Source: Panax quinquefolius (Eukaryota; Streptophyta; Magnoliopsida; Apiales; Araliaceae). From it: DNA of 64,000 bases. Position numbers and translations under genes: made by a program. Below, piece after piece: positions 36,337 to 47,249 of the stretch. The first letter of the stretch is position 1. Each line of letters starts with the position of its first letter. The notes beneath the pieces were generated by a model. It made no database searches and was not told the origin of the DNA. It saw nothing but the letters and a program-made list of their open reading frames with translations. The stretch lies in contig CM035173.1 in assembly GCA_020205615.1 (NCBI GenBank), forward strand, positions 47,916,617-47,980,616. The letters run 5' to 3'.

Positions 36337-38672
36337 TGTGACGCCCCCAAATCCGGGTCCATTCGAACCTCGGATCAGGTCCACCACGATACTACTATCG
36401 TCAAACTATTATATCTTTTATTCATAACTTAATAAATATAACCTTGCTTATTACAATTTAAAATATAAATTCTTTCCATTTCCAGGATCTATGTAATGAC
36501 CCCAAAATTTTATAAGTTTCAAATCTTGGTCATTTACCATTCCTATCTTACAATATATTCGATGTTATATAAATATGCGGAATAATTTAAACTTTTTCAA
36601 TCTCTTTTGAAAATATATCTTTTATTGATATCTTAACTTGAATCAATTACATTTCCTTGAATCAAATTATGTTATGATTCAGTCTATTCGAATTACTGTA
36701 TAAATATTTACATCTCAATTAGAATTTCTCTATGTATCACATAATACAACTTAACATGTATTACACATTGTAAACTACTATTATGTACATCTCCTAAAAC
36801 CTAAACATGGTTCACGAGCATATATTTAAATAAATCAATCAATCTCCTTTGATGTTATTGAACTTTATCAATCAAGTAGCATGAAATCTTTATTGTGAGT
36901 CCTTAACCTGCAAAAGTGGTTATTTGCAAGGGTGAGCTCGATAGCCCAACAATTCTAACAATTTTTATGCAACACATAACATATAATAACATACTCACTT
37001 CATGCATTCATAATCAATGAATATTTACTACGCATGTTACTTCTCACATAGCAGGCATAGAGATTTACTTCACAAGCATATCATCAAAGATCAACTTTCA
37101 ACTTTCATACATATCTCATATACATTTCATATATATACATCAACATTTGCATAGCATAATATAGCTCAACTAACCATTATCGAATTCATATATCAAATAG
37201 GAACATAAAGACTTGCCTGATTCATAGTTTATCAACTACGACTTAACTGCTTAAAGTTTATCTGCACTGCGTGTATTCCTACACAGTTATAATCATGGAT
37301 TCATATCCATCAGTCATACATTTCATACGCTCTTAATATAATAATAAATATTACATCGTTTCCTAACTAGGTTTGTAAAACCTTCATTTCATTTTCTCAT
37401 TATACTCTTAGAATAGCTAGGCATGTATAAGTATACCTTAATCATCTGTACTTGACATCAAATAAGTTGTGATCTATTTTCAATTTCACATTCAAACTAC
37501 TTAGCTCCATAATGATTTATTTTAATTAACAAGGCTTAACAACTTTCTTTAACAAGATTCGATGTTATAAGCTTTTAAACCATATATTGGTACTAATAAC
37601 CCTCTAATAGCATGCTCACATGTATCTATCTCATTTACATAGACATAGCATAGTTCATACTTTTAAAACATGCTTAAATAACTTATGTCATGCTTGACTA
37701 GTTGAGTGCACATATCATTCATATTCAAAGGCATAAATGTCCTATCATGTTTGCACACATAGGCAATGTTTAAAAACCCAAAAATTACTAATATGTCATC
37801 CTACAAGTTAAGAAGTTTAGACAACACAATGCTCATGAATAATGTTTTCAAAACGTCTAAGTTTCTTTTCTTCAAATCTATGTCATGACAACCTAATCAT
37901 GCAAGGCAACTTCGAATCATATGTCATATTTGTACATGTTTCTCTCTATGTCAAAATATAACCACTTCATGCTTTAATACTTAGTTTACAAAAGATAATG
38001 GAGTTCGCCTTTGAAATCATTTTATCATGAATGATGTAGTATAGCACATATAAGACAACTTTTAAAACTCTTATCATAAGTAACTAAGTCATGTTAACAT
38101 CTTCTCAAGTTCAGAACCTACCTCATGTAGTATTCATGCACCTTAGTTCTAATATATCAAGTTTTTCTTGAAAACTTCTCTAATACAAGGTCTATAAACA
38201 TCATATCATGCTCATTTATATTTGAACTCAATCATGTATATAAACCACTAAGTTCAGAACTTGTAGAACATAAGTTTCCACAAGGTTTGTTTTCAAAATC
38301 TTTAAGTCTCTTTTCAAAACACATACTAAGTCATGCTAATGCTTTCTATTATGAACAAGGAAATCTTATATGTCATGTCTATTATCATGCATTTTCATGT
38401 TATATCACTTAGAATAACATATCCCATCGTCGGGAGCACTATACTTGCGTATGTGCTCGTTCGACGCCCTCTGATCGCCTCTAAATACGTAACAGTCATA
38501 AAGATGACTATTTTGACCCTTCCTAACGACCTCAAATTGAAGAACTTAAAGAATAAAAGTTGTAGGTCTATTCATTCTCGTTCCGGATCATCTTGAATCT
38601 CCTTAATCGGAAATCGTATGAAAACGTTATCGTCGTTTTACCAAAATAGATAAAATCAGTCATTGCAGGACA

Positions 38673-38706
38673 CCCCCCCCCCCATCGGGGCAGGGGCTGG
38701 GGCGGG
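38673..38706. other. C11 run and G-quadruplex motif in LTR G
   Basis: Eleven C (38673-38683) are followed by GGGGCAGGGGCTGGGGCGGG (38687-38706): four G runs with loops of two, two and one base. Both the composition and the motif stand out from the AT-rich LTR. Confidence 0.85.
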
Positions 38707-40904
38707 CCTAGCCGGTTCAAACCAAAATTTAATCCCCTGTTATGAACTATCATGCCAAAAATTCTTTCTAACCTTCATAATTTGAGTTATACATGTCCAA
38801 ATTAGTTCATTTTCAATTCTATGGGTTTGTAACTCATAAAACTACCACATACTAAATACCCATCAACTAACATAAACATTAACTAACCCAAATATGAATT
38901 TACAACTCATGTTCATACTAATTGTTCATGTTTTGACAATTTAGCGAATTCGTTCACTACGAATTCGTTTTGCAACCAATTTGGTTCGTTTAACTTCCGT
39001 TGTTTTCGTATTGAACTATATTAAAAACATCTAACAACAATTCATGGATTACATCAACACTTAGACATCAAATTTGTGACTCAAAAGTGACTTTTTCATG
39101 ACATTTCTAGGAATTGTAAAACATAGGAATCAAGAACATATATGTTAGAATTTTATATCTTCTGGAGCTTAAGTTGAACTTCCTACACTCTGAGTATGCT
39201 TCTATAGTATGCTCAAAAACTTAGAATTACTCAAGCTTAGAATCATAAGACAATTACAAGCAACCAAAAACTGAAAATGGAGCTTATATTTATAGATGGA
39301 ACTTGGACTAGATATTGGCATTACACTAAGGTTGGATTCATGATGTAATGGAACAATACATTAGTTAATTGAGAGTTGGCCAACCACCCAAAGGCTTAGC
39401 CATCATCACCTAAGTCTAGCCTTTTGGAAAAATACGTAAGTTAGCTTCATGTTACTATTCATGTACTTTGTGACACTCAATTTGGGACAAGAGAGAAAAA
39501 TCTCAGCAACTTTAGTAACTAAAGCTTGGTTTGGTCCTTTTAATTCCCATAATGTAATATTAAGGTACAATTGTTACCATGTTAGGAATTTAAAGATAAA
39601 CTTTATACTCACATCATATAATCTATGTACATTAAATACATGTAATAAAATATCACAGTCATGTATTATTATCCGAGTAGTTCCGTAATTATTTCTACTA
39701 CTCACATAATCACATTATACCTTATATTATTACTCCCAATTAAATGTCACACTTCATGTAGTCTTAAGCCATAGGTATTATATATTACTACTACCCACAT
39801 TTTTTGTGACGCCCCCAAAATTAGATATACATCACCCATCTTGGGTCGCCACTTACATGGTACAGAATTTAAATACAACTTACTAAAATAACTGTCGTGT
39901 ACAATACGACATAAACTGTGAGTTTAAATACAAATATAAATCCACTAGATATTATACAAACTCAAAAGGAGTCCTCATTATAATTATTATCACCAATTAT
40001 TTCACGTAATAGTGAGGACTACTAATGCTATCTTCGAGGACCATCACTGCGTTTTCCGACTCGTCCCGGCCTATATTCTCATTTCTCAAGAGAAAAAGTG
40101 AAAGAAAGGGTGAGCTCAACTAGCCCAAAGAAGAAATATTATGACTAAGATAATGCGTAATAAATTATCAATAGTCTTCAACAATGTTAAACCGATAAAA
40201 TACAATAGACAACCAGGTTTAAGCTGCAATGAATATGCAATCCATTAAAAGAGTCAAGTAGAAAATAAAGTCTACTATCTTTTAGGTTTTAAAAGGTTTT
40301 TCATCACTATTATAGTTTGAGACTCAAACTTTAATAAATATTCCACATCATCGAATCACCCTCGCACTACTGGCCAAGGATATTCTTTAGTATCACGACC
40401 ACAATTATTCATGCACTACGGGCCAAGAATATTTGTGTATTCATTAATGGTCATGATCATGCCAACAATCGCCCATCAATGCACTACTACCACCGAGGAT
40501 TTTTACCACATCATTTGTAACATTACGGCCATGATTACACCGAATAGTCTCTCGGTCATAATCATACCAAGTCCATCTATACACTACAGCCATGTAGATG
40601 ACTTTAAAAAATATAAACATGAGGATGATGACAATGATATAAGAATTCAATAAAACAAGTTCAAGAATTATTTTATCCAGAATTATTAACGCCCAAATTA
40701 TCAACATGATCATTGTTTTGTAGAGTAAAATTCAAGAACGATCGGAAGAATATTTTCATGAAAGATATCTTTGGATGAAACGCAAATATCAAGGATATTC
40801 CACTAATTTCATGGAGTATAGAAGTCAAAGTTTTAACCAATTTGGGTATAATAAAGAGTGGAATAACAAAAGAAATCACCATGCATGCGATAGACCGCAT
40901 GCAG

Positions 40905-41215
40905 AAAAGTTATTCCAACAAAATAATAAATAACGGAACCAGTCGTGAAATTCACACCGGCGTGATGTTCCAAATGAATAATAAAGATGGAACTGCATCC
41001 TGTAAAACACCCGGATAGGATATTCCAAATGTAATGATAAAGAGCGGAACCAGTCGGTGTAAAACACATGCATGTGATGTTCCAACGAGTAATAATAAAG
41101 ACGGAACCAGTCCGTTGTAAAAAACACATGATGCAGGATGTTCCAACAAAATAATAAAGACGGAACCAGTCCTGTAAAAAACACATGCATGAGGATGTTC
41201 TAACAAAATAATAGA
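40905..41215 (-). repeat. Minisatellite of about 55-60 bp in LTR C
   Basis: Five or more units built on gatgttccaacaaaataat, aaagacggaaccagtccg and tgtaaaaaacacatgcat. The same array lies at 48330-48530 and, inverted, at 48535-48660, where it forms the centre of the palindrome. Copies A and B lack such an expanded array. Confidence 0.85.
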
Positions 41216-41589
41216 AGAATGTCACCAAGTATAGGGTAAACCACGATACAAAAGTTATTCTACAGTAATAATAAGCAATGGAATAACAACAGATTCTCTT
41301 CATGAATAAGAAAGAATAACACCCCTTACATTTGGTAGTAGATTGAATATCGCAAAGACAGTAGTAACAAAATACTCTTCTTCTTTTCTCTTATTCTCTC
41401 TATACTTTCTCTCTCTATAGCTTGAATGAATTCGTGAAAAAATAATGAAGCCCTAGGCCTCTATTTATAGAAGATTTCTAGCTTAGCACCGCCAGTGTGA
41501 AAAGGCAAGTGTCTTGACGATTAATGATGTGAAAAGAAAAGAAAAGTGGTTTGACGCTTTGTAATGTGAAAACGACAAGTGGTTCGACG

Positions 41590-41775
41590 TCGGTAAAGGT
41601 AATTACTATTAACGAAGGTAAATACTATTGATGAAGGTAAATACTATTCACAAGGGTAATTACTATCGACGAAGATAATTACTATCGACGAAGGTAAATA
41701 CTATTCACAAGGGTAATTACTATCGACGAAGGTAATTACTTATCGACGAAGGTAAATACTATCGACGAAGAGACT
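41590..41775 (-). repeat. Minisatellite of 18-20 bp in LTR C
   Basis: About nine units of (a/g)gGTAAATACTATCGACGAA or gGTAATTACTATCGACGAA, some with TTCACAAG instead of TCGACGA. Confidence 0.85.
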
Positions 41776-42388
41776 CTTTAGATGATGACATATGAGCCCC
41801 CATAAAATAATCAAACTTACCACAAATCATTTTTTTCATCAACACATATTTAATCTTTCAACAATTATTAATCATTTATAACTTGTCGCCCTCAATTATT
41901 GATTTAATACTATAACATATTATATGATGATAATTGTGACAATAATTGAATCAATAATATAAGAGATATGATGCAAAGAATTATCATGAGTAATAATTGA
42001 GCATAAATGAGTGACTTCTCACGTAAGCATCAATAATCAATACCGTGTGCTACTATGCAACCACAGCAGACATCGTATTTTTTACCACCGGGTAGTTTCA
42101 GCTTTAATTCAGTAACACCTCCACAAGTTATTTTTATAAAATATTTTGTCGTTTTCTCAATCCGACAATAATTACATTGTGGGGTCCACCAATGATTGAG
42201 CCATTATTTAATATTCCTAACAAAAAGAATATTCCCAGACCAAACGAATATTTTATAACAACTTGCATACTTTGCAAAATTTATAAATATTACCCACAAC
42301 TATAACATTATATCAAATTTATTCCATAATATTCAAAAATAATATTTATAGAAAAATTCATCTTTATTTATAAAAGTGGGGTCTTACA

Positions 42389-42400
42389 ACCTCCCTTCTT
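42389..42400 (-). other. Polypurine tract of element C
   Basis: Minus strand AAGAAGGGAGGT immediately before the LTR start TGTAAGACCCCAC. Confidence 0.9.
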
Positions 42401-42409
42401 ATGAAATTT

Positions 42410-42870
42410 AAGCCCTCGAAATTAGGGTACGATACTGTATGTCGAAGAGGTAAGGATACCTTGATTTCATTTGATTCTAACTCCTAAGTCATTTCCTCAA
42501 CATCGTGGTTCCTCCACAAAACTTTGACTTGAGGTATAACCTGGAGCGTAGAATATGTTCCTTCTTATCCAAAATTTGAACAGAACCTCTTCATACGCCA
42601 AATCTTCCGCTTATTTCGTCCTGCTCTAACTCAATAATATGGTTGGTCTTTCACATATTTACGTAACATAGATATGTGAAAAACGTTATGAACACGAGAC
42701 ATATTTGGCAGAAAGCGAGTCTATAGGCCACAGTTCCTACTCGATCGAGGATTAAAATGGACCGGATGAATCGAGGATTAAGTTTTCCTCTCTTTCCAAA
42801 TCTTGTAACTCCTTTCCATGGAGCAACTCTTAACAACACATGATCTCCTATATCGAATTCCACGTCCTTT
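42410..42870 (-). pseudogene. Integrase C-terminus and chromodomain of element C
   Basis: On the minus strand 42651-42863 reads MEFDIGDHVLLRVAPWKGVT, then FGKRGKLNPRFI and GTVAYRLAF. This is the integrase C-terminal module of chromoviruses, which usually continues as LP(P)..S.(V/I)HNVFHVS. Here the frame shifts after about residue 52. Further downstream near 42480-42530 WRNHDVEEMT is followed by a stop and ELESNE, the chromodomain end. The region leads into the polypurine tract. Non-functional. Confidence 0.85.
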
Positions 42871-42913
42871 CGATGAAGATCAGCATAACTCTTTTGTCGA
42901 TTTTGTGAGGTTT

Positions 42914-43735
42914 TTATACGTTGTCGGATCGTTTGAATCTTTTTTCGTAGTCATACGTATTCAACTCCGGTCCCAACAACGTTGCTTCACCCACCTCATC
43001 CCAAAGATCTTCGAGAACGACACTTTCTTCTATACAACGCTCGAATGGAGCCATGCCAATACTTGCTTGATAATCGTTGTCAGAAAACTCCACCAATGGT
43101 AAGAACTTGTCCCAACTCCCCTTGAAATCAAGGACACAGAGTCTTAATAGATCTTCAAGAGTTTGAATAGTCCTCTCCGACTGTCCGTCCGTTTGAGGAT
43201 GATATGCCGAGCTAAATCGTAAGTCTGTGCCCATAGCTTTTTGCAAACTAACCCAAAATCGTGAAGTGAATCTTGGGTCTCGATCGTAAACTATGGATCT
43301 AAGATACCATGAAGTCTTACAATCTCGTTTATGTACATACGAGCAAGACGTTCAAGTGTATAAGTTTCTCGATATGAAGAAGAAATGAGCAGACTTGGTC
43401 AATCTATCAACAATGACCCAAATCGCATCAATGCCTTGAAAAACCTTAGGAAGACCGCAGAATTGAAATCCATGGTAATGTGCTCCCACTTCCATTCTAA
43501 AATTTCAAGTGGTTGCAATGGACCTTTTGGTACTTGATGCTCCGCTTTAACTCGTTGACAAGTTAGACACCTTGAGATAAAAAGCGCTATCTCTCTCTTC
43601 ATATTGCTCCACCAAAATGTATATTTAATATCATGATACATTTTGGTACTCCTGAGATGGATTGCAAATGGTGTGTTGTGCGCCTCCATCATGATATTAT
43701 ACTTTAAATCGTGGTCGTTAGGAACACAAAGTCCG
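42914..43735 (-). pseudogene. Integrase zinc-finger and core of element C
   Basis: The right end (43399-43692) reads MMEAHNTPFAIHLRSTKMYH, then FWWSNMKREIALFIS, CLTCQRVKAEHQVPKG and EWKWEHITMDF. It covers part of the HHCC zinc finger (CLTC) and the first catalytic Asp segment (usual MDFV.GLP; here MDFNSAV, frame changed). After a frameshifted stretch, 42914-43246 has [20 protein letters not shown], with the conserved [11 protein letters not shown] and the family's catalytic Glu, then [20 protein letters not shown] (FxYNxxxH is usual; here DND and no His). Arranged as in element B. Confidence 0.88.
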
Positions 43736-43939
43736 GAGTTGACTCAAGTATTCCTTCTTCATCGATTCTTGCTTCCCAGATATAGCACCTTTCTTCAGAC
43801 TTTCTTCCTCATATATGCATCACTCCGTGTCCGTAGCTCGAAAGCGACTTTAACTTTATCGATTAAAGTCGGTTCTACTCAGATACTCGCTATCATCACA
43901 TGCGTCCCCTCGAGTCTTTAACTCTATCTCCATCCTTTG

Positions 43940-44470
43940 CAAGTCACACAAAATGGGTTCATGCGTTGACAATATCGCACTCAGATTTCAGATATGATTT
44001 TCTACTCAATGCGCTACCTACCACGTTCGCTTTTCCGGGATGGTATTGGATGGTATGATCATAATCTTTCAAGCAGTTCAAGCCAACGTCGTTGTCGCAT
44101 GTTGAGTTCCTTTTGAGTGAAGAAATATTTGAGGCTTTTATGATCCGTAAAGATCTCCACTTTCTCCCCATACAAGTAATGCCTCCAAATTTTAAGTCAA
44201 GAAGATAAATACCGCTAACTCTAGATCATGAGTAGGATAATTCCTCTCATATTCTTTGAGTTGTCATGAGGCATAAGGCTATAACTTTTCCATGTTGCAT
44301 AAGAACACATCCCAACCCTTTGCAGGAAGCATCAATGTAGATGACAAATCCCTCCGAGCCGGATGGTATTGCCGTAACATGTCTTTGAAATAAGTCTCCT
44401 CTTGAGTTCTTGAAAACTCTTCTCACATTTTTCGCTCCAACCGAACTCAGTATCTTTTCGAGTCATTTGA
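43940..44470 (-). pseudogene. RNase H region of element C
   Basis: After the RT thumb the frame 43959-44171 ends in HTIQYHPGKANVVGSALSRK, the usual end of gypsy RNase H (Y.I.YHPGKAN.VADALSRK; here GSALSRK, Asp replaced). Preceding bases give EKSFQELKRRLIS (44400) and a frame-shifted acidic core. Several small indels are present. 43740-43940 is the linker to integrase, without a clear frame. Confidence 0.8.
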
Positions 44471-45260
44471 GTCAATGGAGTAGCGATGCGAGAAAATCCT
44501 TCCACGAATCTCCGATAATAACCAAATAAACCGAGAAAGCTACGTTTCTTGGCCATCGATTTAGGTTGTTCCCACTTTGAATAGCTTGATCTTTCTTTGG
44601 GTCAACAGATATTCCATGACTTGATACCACGTGCCCAAGGAATGCTACTTCTTCAAGCCGTAACTCGCATTTCTTCAACTTGGCATAATGCTTATATTCA
44701 CGAAGCTTTTGGAGTGTCACCTCAAGTGTTGCTTCATGATCTTCACGGCTTTTGGAATAAATAAGGATGTTATCAATAAAGACGACCACAAAGTGATCTA
44801 AATATTCCTTGAATACTCGGTTCATCATATCCATGAAGGGCGGTAGGAGCATTAGTCAATCCAAAGGACATGACTAGGAATTCATAATGCGTCTGCATCG
44901 AGTTTCGAAAGTTTGTCTTTGGATTGTCGGTGGTTCTAATCTTCAATTAGTGATATCAGGAATGAAGATCAATCTTTGAAAAGAATTTGGCTCCTTGCAA
45001 TCGGGTCAAACAGTCATCAATACGTGGCAATGGATACCTATTTTTGATGGTGACATGATTCAACTCCCGATAATCAATACAAAGTCGATACTCCCATCTT
45101 TCTTCTTCACGAATAGTAACAGAGCACCCCAAGGAGAAGTACTAGGACGAATAAAGCCAATGTCTAACAATTCCTCGCAGTTGGGTCTTTAACTCCTCGA
45201 AGTTCAATAGAGCCATTCGATATGGGGCTTTGGAAATAGGTTTTGTCATCGTTTCAAGGT
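44470..45260 (-). pseudogene. Reverse transcriptase of element C, active site mutated
   Basis: Minus-strand palm and fingers: near 45215 PISKAPYRMALL-like, near 45105 RLCIDYREL and [12 protein letters not shown] (frame-shifted), then [20 protein letters not shown] (44795-44852) and LIYSKSREDHEATLEVTLQK. The catalytic FIDD of gypsy RTs is FIDN here (codon 44769-44771), so polymerase chemistry is lost. Beyond come FLGHVVSSHGISVDPKK and, after a frame change, FLGLFGYYRRFVEGFSRIAT, with PLTQMTRKD (thumb). Element B has lost this whole palm. Confidence 0.9.
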
Positions 45261-45419
45261 CGATACAAAATTCAATTTCACGCCTGGGGTAGGCAGGAAG
45301 TTCTTCGGGAATACGTCAGAAATTTATTAACAATAGGAATATCGCTTAAAACTCGGCGTATTTTTATTTAAATCTGCGTGATATGAGCTAAGAAAGCTTG
45401 ACATCCGCTTTTTCAATAA

Positions 45420-45860
45420 ACGCGAATAGCTTTATGGCTTGAGACGACCGTGATTGATTTTAATGGTTTGGTCGTTTGAATTCAGTATAATAGGTTGATT
45501 AGGAATATGAAAGCTAATAACCTTACGAAAATAATCAATTTTTGCATGATAAGTAGATAACCAATCAATCCCTAGAATCACGCCAAATGCAAGTATTTTT
45601 AATGAAATAAGATCGATGTGTAATGTGAGGGTACCGATTTGAACCAAACAAGACTTATAAACAATTGGATGTAATGAAGGTTTCTCCCAACGGAGTTTCC
45701 ACAGATAAGTCAAAGTCTAATTTCTCCTGAGTCAAATTTAATCGATGAGCACAAGTAGGAGAAATAAAAGAATGGGTAGAACCAGATCAAATAAAGTATA
45801 GACTTCATTAGAGTTTATGATAAGCTTACCCGTGATGACCTCATTCGGATTCCTTGCTCT
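45420..45860 (-). pseudogene. Aspartic protease of element C
   Basis: The minus frame 45432-45713 gives LVQIGTLTLHIDLISLKILA followed by FGVILGIDWLSTYHAKIDYF, the end of chromovirus protease (usual D.ILGMDWL..Y.A.IDC). Upstream near 45790 TLFDLVLPILLFLLLVLID-like sequence is the frame-shifted active-site region: (S)GSTHSFIS appears as a broken GSTHSFIS-equivalent at 45765-45795. Its first Asp cannot be assigned with confidence. Confidence 0.75.
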
Positions 45861-45929
45861 TTGGGAGGTCACAACAAACGCCTTTCCCTCAGACTTCTGG
45901 CTTTTGAATTTTCCAGGATGGCCTTTGGT

Positions 45930-47077
45930 GCCTCCATCCTAATTGAATTTGTCTTTCTAAGAACGACAAAATCAAGCTAAGTGACCTTCTCTTCCACAAT
46001 TATAACATGCTTTTGACGGCATTTACGATTTTGATCGATGTGTCCTCTCCTCCGCATTTGAAGCATATGATAGGTGGTCTTTCTCCTTCCTTAACAAAGG
46101 GTGCTTTGGTCACGACGTCTTTCCACCATTGTTGAATCTCCGCTTTCTTGAAATGTCCATTCTTATTGTTTTGGCCTTGATTACCACCTAGAAGTGGTTA
46201 CCATATCCGCCCGTTGATTCCCTCCACGCTTGTTGTTGCCACCGCTTGACGACTACTCGCCGGTATTATAATTTTGTTTACCGCTTCTCTTTTAGTCAGG
46301 TTGACTCATTATCGCGCTCCACTAATCGAGCCCTATTTACAACATCTCGAATACAAACACGGTTTATGAGAAATAAGATGTTGACGTATCTCCCGCTTCA
46401 AACCTCTTAAAAACATTCGCGCCATTTCTCTCTTCATTATCCACCAGTGGGATATGAAACCGTGATAACTCCGCAAATTTTGCCTCGTATTGCGTATTAC
46501 CGGACATATTGTTTTGTTCCAACTTGATAAATTCCACCTCCTTCATGTGGCTTAATACTTTCGGGAAAGTATTTGTCGTTGAATGTACTCCTCGAACTTC
46601 TCCCAAGATATCTTCAAGACAAAGAAAGTTAAGTACGTTTACCGATTCCCACCAAGAATCCGCCTCTCGCGCGGAACATAAAAGGCAAGAAAGGGAACCT
46701 TTGCTCTCGGAGCATCCCAAGACATCAAATATCTTGGTAATCTGCTTTATCCATGCTTCCGCCGAAGTGGTTTTGGCTCTCCTTAAACTCTGGTGGTCCC
46801 ACTCCTTGAATTGTTTAGCGGTGACCGCACCGAGAGTTTTCCGTGTTTCCACCCCACGTTTTGGACAGAGTCGTTCTACTTTCATTGTTGCATAAATCGT
46901 GATAAAGCCTCCGAACATTTGATCATTCATCATTTGGTCGTTGTTGTTGTTTGCATGAGGATTGTTGCCTTCTTGATGCACATTATCCCGATTATTGATA
47001 TGTGGTGAATCAACGATCGTCTGCGCCTCCATTGCTATTCTCAACATTCTCGAGATGTCATTTCGAGACATCGCCAC
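45930..47077 (-). pseudogene. Gag of element C
   Basis: Starts with MAMSRNDISRMLRIAMEAQT (47077 down), a His/Asn-rich linker, then TMKVERLCPKRGVETRKTLG, EAWIKQITKIFDVLGC and HMKEVEFIKLEQNNMSGNTQ, with EAKFAELSRF. This is the capsid segment of Tekay-type Gag. In the capsid middle a frame change removes the WKAD-WW(E) motif to SREADSWWESVN. After the stop at 46364, zinc knuckles remain at about 46055 (CFKCGGEDT) and 45990 (CYNCGREGHLA, then a stop). The corresponding B region is 27480-28680. Confidence 0.88.
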
Positions 47078-47233
47078 AAAACAAAAGGTTAATTGACATG
47101 TAACAAATTATCCCTATCTTCCGACCAACCAATAAAATAGCACATAAACTTAGGTAGGTCATACTAAAAGGTATTCCGTCTCTCTCCCTCCTAGTACTAT
47201 TCTCACATCTTAGCTGGGGATCATATCCCTCAA

Positions 47234-47246
47234 GCTACGATACCAA
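47234..47246 (-). other. Primer-binding site of element C (initiator-Met tRNA type)
   Basis: Minus strand TTGGTATCGTAGC, three to four bases from the LTR end GGGGGCGCCAC. Confidence 0.85.
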
Positions 47247-47249
47247 CCG

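Larger units (their letters stand above)
39805..42388 (-). repeat. 3' LTR of element C
   Basis: The plus strand starts TGTGACGCCCCCAAAATTAG and ends TGGGGTCTTACA. 2584 bp, the reverse complement of copies A and B over its length. Short frames (40411-40653 and the 40444-41303 minus series) are LTR repeats. Confidence 0.92.

Noticed and set aside
36337..39804. Region considered as a separate complete element beside chromovirus C
   Set aside because: Its only matching target duplication (GTTTG) pairs with 53037-53041, so it is one end of LTR G split by C.
40833..41303. 156-codon minus frame with repeated Phe/Tyr/Cys-rich units, at first sight a repeat protein
   Set aside because: It is the translation of the 55-60-bp LTR minisatellite; three overlapping frames are open there for the same reason.
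40905..41775. Regular repeats considered as a CRISPR-like array
   Set aside because: Units are degenerate, contiguous and without unique spacers, and they sit in a plant retrotransposon LTR.
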